A stretch of DNA of 64,000 nt from Kosmotoga arenicorallina S304 (GTDB taxonomy: Bacteria > Thermotogota > Thermotogae > Petrotogales > Kosmotogaceae): assembly GCF_001636545.1 (NCBI RefSeq), contig NZ_JFHK01000004.1, forward strand, positions 1-64,000. Reading direction: 5' to 3'. The notes under the pieces are model-generated. The model did not search any database and was not told where the DNA came from. It worked only from the letters and a program-made list of their open reading frames with translations. Shown here in pieces: positions 53,481 to 63,935 of the stretch (position 1 is its first letter; every line of letters begins with the position of its first letter). A program made the translations under genes and the position numbers.

Positions 53481-55703
53481 TTGTCTAAGACGCTTGTAAT
53501 TGTAGAGTCCCCAGCAAAAGCCAAAACTATTGCAAGGTATCTCGGCAATGGTTACGAAGTGGCTTCATCAAAAGGACACGTGCGAGATCTTCCAGCATCT
53601 GATTTTGGTGTGGATCTTGAAACCTTCGAACCCAGCTATGAAATTCTGAAAAATAAGACCAAAGTAGTCAATGAGCTGAAAAGGTTAGCAAAGGGAAAAA
53701 GAGTCCTCCTGGCTTCTGACATGGATCGCGAAGGCGAGGCAATCGCATGGCATCTTTCTAAAATATTGAACCTTCCAGAAGACGAAAAAAATCGGGTAAT
53801 TTTTAGTGAAATAACTGAAAAAGTCATAAAAGATGCTGTGAAATCTCCCCGAAAAATCGACTCCAATAAAGTAAATGCACAGGTCGCAAGGCGTATCCTG
53901 GATAGAATCGTGGGCTATAAATTAAGCCCTTTGCTCTGGAAATCTCTGAAACGAGGCTTGAGCGCTGGCAGAGTCCAATCTGTCGCGTTAAGGTTTATTG
54001 TTGAATTAGAAAGCAAAAGAGCTGCATTCAAGCCGCATTCCTTTTACAAAATCTTTCTGGAATATAAGGGGAAAAAGATACCTCTAATTGAGCTCAATGG
54101 GAAGAAATTTAACAACAGATCCATAACCAGTCCGGAAAGAAGAACTCAGATAATCCAGGAGCTTTCAAATATAACGCTTTATGTTAAAGACCAGAAGAAA
54201 CGCAAAAGCATTCGAAAACCACCTGCTCCTTTCATAACTTCAACATTACAGCAAGCCTCAATAAACGAACTTGGCTGGAGTGCTTCAAAGACAATGAAAA
54301 TTGCCCAGCAACTTTATGAAGGAGTTGAAACACCTGAAGGCACAATAGCATTCATAACTTATATGCGGACCGATTCTACAAGGATATCGACGCTGGCACA
54401 GGAAAAAGCAAGATCGGTAATAAGGGAACACTTCGGAAAAGAATTCGTTGGCTCAGGAGCCAGATCAAAAAAGGCCAAAAATGTGCAGGATGCTCATGAA
54501 GCTATAAGGCCAACATATCCAGAAAAAAGCCCTGAGCGCGTTAAGCAGCAAGGACTTCTCAACGGTGACCATTTGAAGCTTTACAATCTTATCTGGAATA
54601 GATTTATTGCTTCCCAGATGGCAGCTGCGGAATATGAAGTTATAGAAACCATAATCGCCGATGAAAAAAGCAAATATATATTTAAGTATACAAAAGAAGC
54701 ACAGCTCTTCGCAGGCTTTGAAAAATTATATCCGAAAAGAGGCGAAAAGGAGAGCCTGAATATTAATCTGCCGGTTGGATCGGAGTTCAAAGCTGATAAA
54801 GTAATATGGGAAGAAGACAAGACCACACCGCCTGCAAGGTTCACAGAAGCCTCGCTGGTTAAAGAACTCGAAAAAAAAGGGATCGGCCGTCCTTCAACAT
54901 ACGCAACGATCATTTCCACATTGCTTGATCGGAAATACGTTGTAAAGCAAAAACGCGAACTCGTTCCAACAATTCTCGGAAATATTGTGGCCGATTTTCT
55001 CAGTAAAGGATTTCCGGAAATAATCGATGAAAGATTCACTGCAACTATGGAATCAGAACTCGATGAAATAGAAAAGTCCAAGAAAGAGTGGAAAGAAATA
55101 ATCAGAGAATTCTATGACAGTTTCGCAGAGGATCTTTCGAAAATTACCAGGGCTATTAGATCAGGTGAATTAAAATTACTATATCCTACTGACAAACGCT
55201 GCCTGTGTGGTGGCGAAATGAATATTGTCTTTGGCCGTTATGGTGGTTACTTGAAATGTTCAGCCTGTGGTAAAAATGAAAAGCTGAACATGGAACTGAC
55301 CGCTCCCTTGCTTGATGGAAGGGTTTTGTTATCTAATCATATAGATAATGCTGAAAATAAAGAGACTCTTCTAGAGGAAAAATGCCCTGAATGCGGTTCA
55401 CCTTTAGTTACAAGAAACGGAAAATACGGGAAGTTCATAGCTTGCTCTTCATATCCAAAGTGCAAATATACCAGAAATGTCACAATAGATGCACCGTGTC
55501 CGAATTGCGGCGGTGAGGTCGCGAAACTCCGAAGCAAAAAAGGAAAAACATATTTTAAATGCACTTCCTGTGGCGAATTATTCTGGAATGAACCGGCAGG
55601 AAAAAGTTGTCCTGAGTGCGGAAAAAGTCTTGTGTACCTCACAAAAAAAGGCGGGAAAAAGATACTTTATTGTGAGAGCTGTAAAAAGGAAATAAAAGAG
55701 TGA
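53481..55703 (+). CDS. topA: DNA topoisomerase I
   Basis: 740 aa, TTG start after GAGGTGG. Relaxes negative supercoils. Toprim site VESPAKAKTIARYLG and SDMDREGEAIAWHL; active-site Tyr in TYMRTDSTRIS; then the gate domains. The C-terminal quarter has four Cys4 zinc-ribbon motifs (from about residue 575: CLCGGEM...CSAC, CPECGSP...C, CPNCGGE...CTSC, CPECGKS...CESC). Eleven bases after yhaM. Confidence 0.97.
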   Translation: MSKTLVIVESPAKAKTIARYLGNGYEVASSKGHVRDLPASDFGVDLETFEPSYEILKNKTKVVNELKRLAKGKRVLLASDMDREGEAIAWHLSKILNLPEDEKNRVIFSEITEKVIKDAVKSPRKIDSNKVNAQVARRILDRIVGYKLSPLLWKSLKRGLSAGRVQSVALRFIVELESKRAAFKPHSFYKIFLEYKGKKIPLIELNGKKFNNRSITSPERRTQIIQELSNITLYVKDQKKRKSIRKPPAPFITSTLQQASINELGWSASKTMKIAQQLYEGVETPEGTIAFITYMRTDSTRISTLAQEKARSVIREHFGKEFVGSGARSKKAKNVQDAHEAIRPTYPEKSPERVKQQGLLNGDHLKLYNLIWNRFIASQMAAAEYEVIETIIADEKSKYIFKYTKEAQLFAGFEKLYPKRGEKESLNINLPVGSEFKADKVIWEEDKTTPPARFTEASLVKELEKKGIGRPSTYATIISTLLDRKYVVKQKRELVPTILGNIVADFLSKGFPEIIDERFTATMESELDEIEKSKKEWKEIIREFYDSFAEDLSKITRAIRSGELKLLYPTDKRCLCGGEMNIVFGRYGGYLKCSACGKNEKLNMELTAPLLDGRVLLSNHIDNAENKETLLEEKCPECGSPLVTRNGKYGKFIACSSYPKCKYTRNVTIDAPCPNCGGEVAKLRSKKGKTYFKCTSCGELFWNEPAGKSCPECGKSLVYLTKKGGKKILYCESCKKEIKE

Positions 55704-55707
55704 AAAC

Positions 55708-56658
55708 ATGAGAGAAAAGGTTCTCGTTATCTATGGTGGATTTTCACTTGAGAGAAAAATTTCCCTGATAAGCGGCCAAAGAGTTTCCAGAGCACTTAAA
55801 AAGCTTGGATATCAGGTGACTGCCTTTGACCTTCAAAGGGAGAATTTGACTTCTCTTTTGAATCTAAAGGGGCATGATCTTGCTTTCATAGCCCTGCACG
55901 GAAAATTCGGAGAAGATGGCAAAGTGCAGTCTCTCCTTGATTTGCTAGGGATAAAATACACGGGTTCGAATGCCCTAACAAGTGCTATTTGCTTTAATAA
56001 AAACATCACATATCGCTTGACTAATGGCATAACATCTCAACCAAAGCATATAAAGCTCTCATCTTGCAATGATGCTGAAATATCTAACTGGAAGCATTTT
56101 CCGGCGATTGTGAAACCCAACGCTGAAGGTTCCAGTATCGGCATTGAACTAATAAGGGATCCAAAAATGTTAAAATCTTCTCTGATAAAGGCTACCAGAT
56201 CATATGGTGAAGTATTGCTCGAAGAATTCATTTCAGGTAGAGAATTGTCCATTTCTGTTCTGGAAATGAACGCCAGACCTGTTGTCCTGCCTATACTTGA
56301 AATCAATCCTAAAAGAGATTTCTATGACTATGAAGCCAAGTATACCCGTGGACTTACGGAATTTACCGTTCCTGCTTCCTTGAGTGCTAATCAAGTTAGA
56401 AGATTAGAGGAACTCTCGTGTGATATTTTCTCTTCTTTGGGTTGCAGACATATGATAAGGATAGATGGCATCTTTTCAGAAGATGAATTTTATTTTCTCG
56501 AAGTGAATACGATTCCAGGATTGACAGAACTCAGTGATTTACCCCAGTCGGCTACCGCTTTTGGAATGAATTTTGAAGAGCTTATAAACACAATAGTAAG
56601 AGAAGCTCTGGAAGAAAAGGAGGTGCCTCAATGGAACAAATGCATGGAACAACTGTAA
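55708..56658 (+). CDS. ddl: D-alanine-D-alanine ligase
   Basis: 316 aa. Joins two D-Ala for peptidoglycan. [30 protein letters not shown], and the end motif [13 protein letters not shown] are the ATP-grasp Ddl features. Its 3' end overlaps the hslV start by 28 nt; alr, four genes up, supplies the substrate. Confidence 0.95.
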   Translation: MREKVLVIYGGFSLERKISLISGQRVSRALKKLGYQVTAFDLQRENLTSLLNLKGHDLAFIALHGKFGEDGKVQSLLDLLGIKYTGSNALTSAICFNKNITYRLTNGITSQPKHIKLSSCNDAEISNWKHFPAIVKPNAEGSSIGIELIRDPKMLKSSLIKATRSYGEVLLEEFISGRELSISVLEMNARPVVLPILEINPKRDFYDYEAKYTRGLTEFTVPASLSANQVRRLEELSCDIFSSLGCRHMIRIDGIFSEDEFYFLEVNTIPGLTELSDLPQSATAFGMNFEELINTIVREALEEKEVPQWNKCMEQL

Positions 56659-57173
56659 TTGCGGTAAAAAAAGGAAATAAAACAGTTATAGCCGGTGATG
56701 GTCAAATAACGCTTGGATCTACAGTTATGAAGGGTACGGCAAAGAAAGTTAGAAAACTCGGTGACGGGAAAGTCCTGGCAGGTTTCGCAGGTTCTGTTGC
56801 TGACGCGCTTGCACTTTTTGAAAAGTTTGAGGAAAAGTATCGGGAGAGCAATTCAAGCTTGCTCAGAGCAGCCGTAAATCTGGCAAAAGAATGGCGTACT
56901 AATAAAATTCTGCGCAACTTAGAAGCCCTTCTTCTTGTGGCTGACAAAGAACATATCCTTCTCATATCAGGAAACGGCGAAGTCATACAGCCCGATGAGG
57001 AAGTTATAGCAATAGGTTCTGGCGGTTCTTACGCTCTGGCAGCTGCAAGAGCCTTGATGCGGAATACCGACATGGATGCCGAAGAAATAGCACGTAACGC
57101 AATGGTGATAGCAAGTGAAATTTGCATTTATACGAACTCTAATTTTGCGATTGAGGTTTTGGAGGTGAAATAA
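56631..57173 (+). CDS. hslV: ATP-dependent protease subunit HslV
   Basis: 180 aa. AAGGAGG 7 nt before the ATG gives [12 protein letters not shown], so a propeptide of six residues is removed to expose catalytic Thr7. [18 protein letters not shown] and [14 protein letters not shown] are typical. Start lies inside the 3' end of ddl; the stop shares one base with hslU. Confidence 0.97.
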   Translation: MEQMHGTTVIAVKKGNKTVIAGDGQITLGSTVMKGTAKKVRKLGDGKVLAGFAGSVADALALFEKFEEKYRESNSSLLRAAVNLAKEWRTNKILRNLEALLLVADKEHILLISGNGEVIQPDEEVIAIGSGGSYALAAARALMRNTDMDAEEIARNAMVIASEICIYTNSNFAIEVLEVK

Positions 57174-58567
57174 TGGTTGAGATAGATCTTGAATTGCTAA
57201 CGCCCAGACATATTGTTCAGGAACTCAACAAGTACATCATAGGTCAAGATGATGCCAAAAAAGCTGTTGCGGTTGCACTCAGAAATCGCATAAGAAGGCA
57301 AAAACTGCCGGAAGAAGTAAGAAAAGACATAGTCCCAAAAAACATCTTGATGATAGGCCCAACTGGCGTAGGTAAGACAGAAATCGCCAGAAGGCTTGCC
57401 GAGCTCTCAGGCGCACCCTTTATAAAAGTCGAAGCAACCAGATTTACCGAGGTAGGTTATGTCGGAAAAAACGTTGATTCAATGATAAGAGAGCTCGTTG
57501 ATGCAGGCGTCAATATGGTAAAGACCGAAAAGATGAAAGGGGTCGAAGAAAAGGCACGATTTCTTGTTGAAGAGAGAATACTCGACGCCCTGGTACCCGG
57601 AGCCAGACCAAAAGCCCAGCAGCCACGGAATATTTTTGAACTCTTTCAGGGAACTCCCCAGCAAAGGCCTTCACCTGATGAAGCGGAAAAAATAAGGCAA
57701 AAGCGCGAGGAATATCGCAATAAATTAAGACAGGGAACTCTTGAAGATTTAGAAATCGAAATTGAAATGGAAGAGCGCGGACAATCAATGGTGATGATTC
57801 CCGGCATGGAGGATATGGGAATTGACATGTCGAACATTCTCGGTGGAATGATTCCCAAGAAGAAGAAAAGAAAAAGAGTTAAAATCTCAGAAGCACGAAA
57901 AATCCTCTTGCCTATTGAATCAGAGAAACTGCTTGACATGGACAAAGTAATCTCAGAAGCCATTGAGAGAGTTCAGAACCGGGGAATCATTTTTATCGAC
58001 GAGATAGACAAAGTAACTTCCAGAAGCGGTAAGGGTGGTGGCATTGATGTATCCCGTGAGGGAGTCCAACGCGATATGTTACCCATAATTGAAGGCACTA
58101 CAATCAACACTAAATATGGCCCGGTTAGAACGGACTTCATATTGTTTGTCGCAGCTGGCGCTTTCCACGTCGGGAAACCATCGGACTTGATTCCGGAATT
58201 TCAGGGAAGGTTCCCCATTAGAGTGGAGTTGAATGCGCTCACTGAATCCGATTTTTACCGTATACTCACCGAACCCAAGAACGCCATTATAAAGCAGTAT
58301 AAATATCTCCTTCAAACTGAAGATATTGAATTGAGCTTCACTGACGATGGGCTCAGAGAGATTGCTCACGTGGCCTATTCACTCAACGAAAAACTCGAAA
58401 ACATCGGTGCAAGAAGGTTGTACACGGTTGTCGAAAAAGTTCTGGAAGATATCTCTTATGAAGCCCCTGATATTGAAACAAAGAAGCTAACCATAGATCG
58501 AGAATACGTTGATTCTAAAATAAAGGATATTGCGGAAAATGAAGATTTAAGTGCCTTTATACTGTGA
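57173..58567 (+). CDS. hslU: ATPase subunit HslU
   Basis: 464 aa. AAA+ unfoldase for HslV. Walker A GPTGVGKTE, GYVGKNVDSMIREL, the I-domain (about 110-245), Walker B IIFIDEID, sensor GRFPIRVEL and the C-terminal tail EDLSAFIL, whose end inserts into HslV. Stop TGA overlaps the beginning of dprA. Confidence 0.97.
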   Translation: MVEIDLELLTPRHIVQELNKYIIGQDDAKKAVAVALRNRIRRQKLPEEVRKDIVPKNILMIGPTGVGKTEIARRLAELSGAPFIKVEATRFTEVGYVGKNVDSMIRELVDAGVNMVKTEKMKGVEEKARFLVEERILDALVPGARPKAQQPRNIFELFQGTPQQRPSPDEAEKIRQKREEYRNKLRQGTLEDLEIEIEMEERGQSMVMIPGMEDMGIDMSNILGGMIPKKKKRKRVKISEARKILLPIESEKLLDMDKVISEAIERVQNRGIIFIDEIDKVTSRSGKGGGIDVSREGVQRDMLPIIEGTTINTKYGPVRTDFILFVAAGAFHVGKPSDLIPEFQGRFPIRVELNALTESDFYRILTEPKNAIIKQYKYLLQTEDIELSFTDDGLREIAHVAYSLNEKLENIGARRLYTVVEKVLEDISYEAPDIETKKLTIDREYVDSKIKDIAENEDLSAFIL

Positions 58568-59610
58568 TAATGGAAGACTTTGAATACGCATTGATATCAC
58601 TTTCGGGGGATTTTACCGTAAATGAGATGGAAAATATTGTGGCCAATGGAATTGGCCTGGAAGAACTCTTGAAAAGCAGAATTACTTTTCTTCCAGAATC
58701 CAAACAGAAAAAAGCCATTGGGATGGTTTCTTCTGTGGAAAAGGTGCTCAGGAAATACGAGAAAAATTTCCTCGTTTATGGCCATAGCTCTTATCCCGAT
58801 TATCTCAGAACTATAAGCATGCCACCAGCCGTTCTTTTCTTCAAGGGCAATGAAGAGTTGCTCATGGAAAAAAATACAATAGCCATCGTTGGTTCAAGAA
58901 AGGCAACCTCTTATGGAACAAATATTGCAAAGAACTTCTCAAAGGAACTCGATAAAAGGGGATTTGTTATTGTCAGCGGCCTTGCCGCAGGGATTGACTC
59001 CTGTGCCCACCGTGGCAGCCTTGATGCTGGAGGCAGGACTATTGCTGTGCTTGGAACAGGAATTGATGTTGTTTACCCTTCAGGCAACCGGGATTTGTTC
59101 CAGAAAATTCTTAAAAGAGGATGCATTATAAGTGAATTCCTACCAGGGACGCCTCCATTAAAGCAAAACTTCCCCAGGCGTAACAGAATAATAGCAGGGT
59201 TAGCCAGAGTCGTTGTTATTGTTGAGGCCGCGATTAAAAGTGGTTCCTTGATCACAGCGAAAATTGCTCTTGAGAATGGAAGAGAAGTTCTGGCGGTTCC
59301 CGGGGATATTACGAGATTCAATTCAGAGGGGACAAACTGGCTGATAAAAAATGGAGCCAAACCGGTAACAGAACTTGCGGATATAATGGAGGAATTTCCG
59401 GAGTTTACACCTGCTGTCGAAGAGAGCTCAGAAACATCGAGCTTTGATTCCATTATCCTGGATTTATTGAAAAATGGCCCCATGGATTTTAACCAGATGC
59501 TTGCTTTAACCGGGTTTGAATATGGGCAGCTCATGGAGAAATTGCTGGACTTGCAATTGAAGGGTTATGTTACTGAAACACAAGGCCTATGGCAGCTTTT
59601 ACCATTATGA
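58564..59610 (+). CDS. dprA: DNA processing protein DprA
   Basis: 348 aa. Loads RecA on single-stranded DNA taken up in transformation. Rossmann core AIVGSRKATSYG, VSGLAAGIDSCAH, FPRRNRIIAGL and VPGDI; a C-terminal winged helix (about 285-348, LLKNGPMDFNQML). Start GTG 58564 or ATG 58570. Coupled to hslU. Confidence 0.94.
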   Translation: MIMEDFEYALISLSGDFTVNEMENIVANGIGLEELLKSRITFLPESKQKKAIGMVSSVEKVLRKYEKNFLVYGHSSYPDYLRTISMPPAVLFFKGNEELLMEKNTIAIVGSRKATSYGTNIAKNFSKELDKRGFVIVSGLAAGIDSCAHRGSLDAGGRTIAVLGTGIDVVYPSGNRDLFQKILKRGCIISEFLPGTPPLKQNFPRRNRIIAGLARVVVIVEAAIKSGSLITAKIALENGREVLAVPGDITRFNSEGTNWLIKNGAKPVTELADIMEEFPEFTPAVEESSETSSFDSIILDLLKNGPMDFNQMLALTGFEYGQLMEKLLDLQLKGYVTETQGLWQLLPL

Positions 59611-59634
59611 CTCGGCTAAGCGTATACGCAATGT

Positions 59635-59640
59635 TATAAT
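59635..59640 (+). promoter_or_regulatory. -10 element before fba
   Basis: TATAAT in GTTATAATTTTATC, about 100 nt before the start at 59742. No good -35. The gap 59611-59741 holds nothing else I recognise. Confidence 0.5.
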
Positions 59641-59741
59641 TTTATCAGGACAGCACAGAAATCGATTATAGAAGTAGTCAAACGGAATATCTCCCGGATA
59701 AGATCTTCTTATACAAAACATTATACAGGAGGGTTGTAAAT

Positions 59742-60686
59742 ATGCCATATGTAAACACAAAAGATATTCTTGAAAAAGCAAGTGAAGGATTTTACGCGGT
59801 TCCTGCACTGAATATCAATAACCTAGAATTTCTTCAAGCAATAATAGAAGCAGGTCTTGAAGAAAGTGCCCCCGTGATCATTGAAACTTCAGAAGGGGCA
59901 ATAAAGTACGCGGGAAATGGTAATATCATGAGAGGCGCTAAACTCTTTGTCGATATGGTGAGGGAATATGCCGATACCATAGACATACCTGTAGCGCTCC
60001 ATCTGGATCATGGAAAGCATTTCGAGTACATAATTGCGGCTATAAAAGCTGGTTATTCTTCTGTGATGATAGATGCCTCGGAGCACAATTTCGAGGAAAA
60101 CCTCAGTATAACAAAAAAAGTAGTGGAGATTGCTCACAGCGTTAATGTTTCAGTTGAGGCAGAATTGGGAAGACTCGTTGGTATAGAAGACAATGTAGTA
60201 GTCGCCGCACATGAGGCTGCGCTAGTTGACCCGGATGAGGCTGTGGAATTTGTCGAAAAAACAGGCGTTGACTTCCTCGCTCCTGCCATCGGTACGAGTC
60301 ATGGCGCTTTTAAATTCAAAGGTGAAGCAAGACTTGATTTTGACAGGCTCAAAAAGGTTAAAGAGCGCACCGGAATCCCCCTTGTCCTTCACGGAGCCTC
60401 AAGTGTTCCACAAGATATAGTAGAACTTGCTGAAAAATTCGGCGCTGACTTCAAGGGTGCAAAAGGCGTTCCCTCTGAGATACTGAAAGAAACCGTGAAA
60501 TATGGTATAAATAAAGTGAACACCGATACAGACTTGAGAATGGCTTTTATAGCAGGATTGAGAGAATTTCTTGCCGGAAATCCTACAGAATTTGACCCAC
60601 GAAAGTACTTCAAAGTACCAAAAGAATATGTAAAAGGGCTGATAAAAGAAAGAATGAGATTGCTTGGATGTTCAAATAAAGCCTGA
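59742..60686 (+). CDS. fba: Class II fructose-bisphosphate aldolase
   Basis: 314 aa. Zinc aldolase of glycolysis. VALHLDHGKHFE and GTSHGAFKF give the zinc ligands; LHGASSVP the phosphate loop; NVSVEAELGRLVGIED and VNTDTDLR are conserved. GGAGGG ribosome site. In one transcript with ackA. Confidence 0.96.
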   Translation: MPYVNTKDILEKASEGFYAVPALNINNLEFLQAIIEAGLEESAPVIIETSEGAIKYAGNGNIMRGAKLFVDMVREYADTIDIPVALHLDHGKHFEYIIAAIKAGYSSVMIDASEHNFEENLSITKKVVEIAHSVNVSVEAELGRLVGIEDNVVVAAHEAALVDPDEAVEFVEKTGVDFLAPAIGTSHGAFKFKGEARLDFDRLKKVKERTGIPLVLHGASSVPQDIVELAEKFGADFKGAKGVPSEILKETVKYGINKVNTDTDLRMAFIAGLREFLAGNPTEFDPRKYFKVPKEYVKGLIKERMRLLGCSNKA

Positions 60687-60702
60687 TCTGGAGGTGTGCT
60701 CT

Positions 60703-61926
60703 GTGAAAGTATTGGTAATCAATTGTGGCTCTTCATCTATCAAGTACCAGTTACTGGAAATGGATAATGAGACTGTCCTTGCAAAGGGCCTTCTTGAAAG
60801 GATAGGGATATCTGGCTCAAAGCTTAAGCACAAGAAAGGTTCTGAGAAATACGAAATAAGCAAAGATGTCGCCAACCACAAAGAAGGGCTTAATCTGATA
60901 ATATCAACTCTTAAAGACGAAGAACTTGGTGTAATTAAAGACACGTCTGAAATCAGTGCAGTAGGTCATAGGGTTGTTCATGGAGGCGAGTTGTTTGCCT
61001 CTTCTGTGCGAATTAATGAAAGGGTTTTAAAGGAAATTGAGGCTAACGCTTTTCTTGCACCATTGCACAATCCCCCGAACATTCAGGGGATAAAGGCAAC
61101 AATAGAGCTTTTGCCCGATGCAGCGCAGGTGGCTGTGTTTGATACTGCCTTTCATCAGTCAATGGATCCAATAGCATATCTTTATGCCATTCCTTACAAC
61201 TACTACGAGAAGTACAAAGTAAGGCGTTATGGTTTTCACGGCACCAGCCATCGTTACGTATCTGCAAGGACCGCTGCTCTTTTGGGAAAGCCTATCGAAG
61301 AGCTCAAGATTATCACTGTCCATGTGGGTAATGGTGCTTCCATCGCAGCGGTAAAATACGGAAAATCGGTGGATACTTCTATGGGTTTCACGCCTCTGGA
61401 AGGACTTGTAATGGGTACCAGATCAGGTGACATTGACCCTGCAATTGTTCCTTTTCTTCAGGAGCAAGAAGGCTTGTCTCCAAAAGAAGTTACGGAAATA
61501 CTGAACAAGAAAAGCGGTATGCTTGGCTTAACACGAGGACAATACAGTGATATGAGAGAAATTGAGGATGGAGCTATTGCCGGTGATAGCATCTGCAAGC
61601 TTGCTCACGACATATATGAATACAGAATCGCAAAATATATTGGCGCTTATGTTGCTGCAATGAACGGTGTAGATGCGATTTCCTTTACTGCCGGTGTCGG
61701 CGAAAATAGCCCTTATCTCAGAAAGAACGTAGTGAATAAATATCTGGGATATCTGGGAATAGAGCTTGACGAAAAAGAGAACGATTGCAAAGCATGTGAA
61801 AAATTCATCTCCACTCCTGATTCTGCGGTGAAGGTGCTTATAGTACCTACAAATGAAGAATTGGTTATTGCAAGGGATACAGCAGAGATTGTTGAAAAAA
61901 ATCTCAACGAGCTTAATCTCTGGTGA
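60703..61926 (+). CDS. ackA: Acetate kinase
   Basis: 407 aa. Makes ATP from acetyl phosphate. NCGSSSIKYQL, GHRVVHGGE, FDTAFHQSM, RRYGFHGTSHRYV and the HVGNGASIA motif are all present. GTG at 60703 after GGAGGT gives the family's MKVLVINCG. It begins 16 nt after fba. Confidence 0.97.
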   Translation: MKVLVINCGSSSIKYQLLEMDNETVLAKGLLERIGISGSKLKHKKGSEKYEISKDVANHKEGLNLIISTLKDEELGVIKDTSEISAVGHRVVHGGELFASSVRINERVLKEIEANAFLAPLHNPPNIQGIKATIELLPDAAQVAVFDTAFHQSMDPIAYLYAIPYNYYEKYKVRRYGFHGTSHRYVSARTAALLGKPIEELKIITVHVGNGASIAAVKYGKSVDTSMGFTPLEGLVMGTRSGDIDPAIVPFLQEQEGLSPKEVTEILNKKSGMLGLTRGQYSDMREIEDGAIAGDSICKLAHDIYEYRIAKYIGAYVAAMNGVDAISFTAGVGENSPYLRKNVVNKYLGYLGIELDEKENDCKACEKFISTPDSAVKVLIVPTNEELVIARDTAEIVEKNLNELNLW

Positions 61927-61930
61927 TATG

Positions 61931-61958
61931 TGACACCCTCAAGGGGTGTCACTTTTTT
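61931..61958 (+). terminator. Terminator of fba-ackA
   Basis: TGACACCC-TCAAG-GGGTGTCA followed by CTTTTTTCT. Confidence 0.92.
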
Positions 61959-61977
61959 CTGTAAAGGAGTTGTCTTT

Positions 61978-63066
61978 GTGAAAGAAGTAAAGATGAACCC
62001 TAATGAAAAGATCTCACATCTGGGGCAAGAAGTATCAAATGCCTATATCGTTCAGTCTGGTGGTGCGATTTTAAAGCGCAACGGTACTGACCGTATCTTT
62101 ATTGCCGGCGACATAATAGATCCTGTGAGCATAGTCTCTAAAAAGTCCACGGGTGATATTTACGCAGTTGGGCACACTTCATTGATCGCAGGTTCTATTG
62201 AAGAAATATTGGGATTTATAAAGAAAAATCCAAAACTCTTGCAAAGAGCGCTTTTGAAAGCTGTGGAAGAACTACCTTTCTTTGACGAAGAATTGAGCGA
62301 CAGGCTTCAATCAATTGAAGAAATAACAGCTATCTTAATATCCAAAAGGCAATATTTGCTTAATAAATACCCGCCGTTGCTTTTTGGCGAGAAACCTTTG
62401 TATAGAAAAGCTGTCAAATATCTTCAAAAAAAGGACTTTGCCAATGCTGCCAACAATTTTAAGTGTTATCTGAAACAATACCAAAATTCCCTTCTTTCAA
62501 GACCTGTGAAGTTGTTTTTGGCTCTGGCTGAACTGAATCTTTCCAATTTCAATGCTGCCGCTGAGCTTTTAACGAACCTTCTCGACAGTTCAAAGGACGT
62601 GGTTTCAGATTATGTCAGGAAGCTTTTCGGTGCGTTCGAACTGAATGAAACTGCCTTTATTCTGACAAAAGGCGTACCAGCTTACCCTGAAAATTTTTCC
62701 AGAAAGATCATTGAAGAATATGCAGACAAAATAGTCACTCTCGAGGAAGACACACCCCTTGTTGAAGAAGGAAAAGCATTCAATAGCATATATTTTGTGG
62801 TTGAAGGTGAGCTCTGGGCAGCTAAAAAGCGGGGAAACAAGTTTTTTAAGTTATCTGAGATTTCAAAATTTAACACCTTTGGAGAGCTGCACGTCTTAAC
62901 TGACTCAAAGGCCGATTCAACCTTAATTGGAAAATCAGGCACCAAGCTGATTTCAATCGATAGAAAGAGTTTCTTCAAAATCTCTATATTCGAGTTTCCA
63001 GAAGCCGGTATAGAGCTTCTTAAATACTTGCTTTCCTATGAAAAGGAGTTACTCGGTGAAGACTAA
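61978..63066 (+). CDS. Protein with two cNMP-binding-like domains around a helical repeat
   Basis: 362 aa. GTG start at 61978. N-terminal part (1-75) looks like a worn cyclic-nucleotide-binding beta-barrel ([32 protein letters not shown]); the middle (about 130-225) has TPR-like pairs ([39 protein letters not shown]); the C-terminal part (about 240-362) has a clearer cNMP-binding domain ([29 protein letters not shown]). There is no DNA-binding domain, so this is not a CRP-type regulator. Convergent 4-nt overlap with panC. Confidence 0.78.
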   Translation: MKEVKMNPNEKISHLGQEVSNAYIVQSGGAILKRNGTDRIFIAGDIIDPVSIVSKKSTGDIYAVGHTSLIAGSIEEILGFIKKNPKLLQRALLKAVEELPFFDEELSDRLQSIEEITAILISKRQYLLNKYPPLLFGEKPLYRKAVKYLQKKDFANAANNFKCYLKQYQNSLLSRPVKLFLALAELNLSNFNAAAELLTNLLDSSKDVVSDYVRKLFGAFELNETAFILTKGVPAYPENFSRKIIEEYADKIVTLEEDTPLVEEGKAFNSIYFVVEGELWAAKKRGNKFFKLSEISKFNTFGELHVLTDSKADSTLIGKSGTKLISIDRKSFFKISIFEFPEAGIELLKYLLSYEKELLGED

Positions 63067-63923
63067 GGTACTCTTACTATCTCGTTGTCTATAAGCCTTG
63101 CTTTCCCAAGGTAGACTGCAATAGCAAGAATAACTTTTTTGTTTTTCTTTTCTTGTAAGTTATCTATCGGAGCCAGTGTTTCTTCATCCACCAATTCAAC
63201 ATAATCTACCTTTATCAAATCACCTTTACCCAGGATTTGTCTCATATTTGCTTTAATTGTCCCAACATCGGTTATACCTTTTCCTATTAGCTCGTTCCCT
63301 TTCAATAAAGCTTTATGAAGAAGCGGCGCCTGAAGACGTTCCCGGGGTGAAAGGTAGACATTTCTGGAGCTCATTGCAAGCCCATCCGATTCGCGAACAA
63401 TCGGCATTTCAACAAGTTCCACAGATAAATCTAGATCTCTTACCATTCTCCTGATTACTCTGAATTGTTGTGCGTCTTTTTGGCCAAAATAAGCTTTTGT
63501 AGGCATCACTATATTGAATAACTTGATTACTACAGTGGTAACGCCACGAAAATGCCCCGGTCTTCTCGTTCCACAGAGACCTTCTGTCAATCCTTTTACT
63601 TCAACAAATGTTGAATGGTCAGGCTTATACATTTCAACAACCTCGGGAATGAAAACATAATCCACTCCAAGTCCTGCCAGAAGCGATAAATCTCGTTCTT
63701 CGTCCCGGGGATATTTGCTGTAATCTTCATTGGGGCCGAACTGTGTCGGGTTAACAAATATACTCACGGTAACAATATCATTGTCTTCTCTCGCCTTTCT
63801 GACAAGAGAAAGATGTCCCTCATGAAGATAACCCATCGTTGGCACAAAGCCATGAGAAACCCTTTTACAAAGAAATCCATATGCCAGATCTTTCATTTCC
63901 TGCACCGTTCTGATAACTTCCAC
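63063..63923 (-). CDS. panC: Pantothenate synthetase
   Basis: 286 aa. Joins pantoate and beta-alanine. [48 protein letters not shown] and [10 protein letters not shown] cover the active site. GGGGTG before the ATG. Confidence 0.96.
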   Translation of the reverse strand: MEVIRTVQEMKDLAYGFLCKRVSHGFVPTMGYLHEGHLSLVRKAREDNDIVTVSIFVNPTQFGPNEDYSKYPRDEERDLSLLAGLGVDYVFIPEVVEMYKPDHSTFVEVKGLTEGLCGTRRPGHFRGVTTVVIKLFNIVMPTKAYFGQKDAQQFRVIRRMVRDLDLSVELVEMPIVRESDGLAMSSRNVYLSPRERLQAPLLHKALLKGNELIGKGITDVGTIKANMRQILGKGDLIKVDYVELVDEETLAPIDNLQEKKNKKVILAIAVYLGKARLIDNEIVRVP

Positions 63924-63935
63924 AAAATCACCCCT

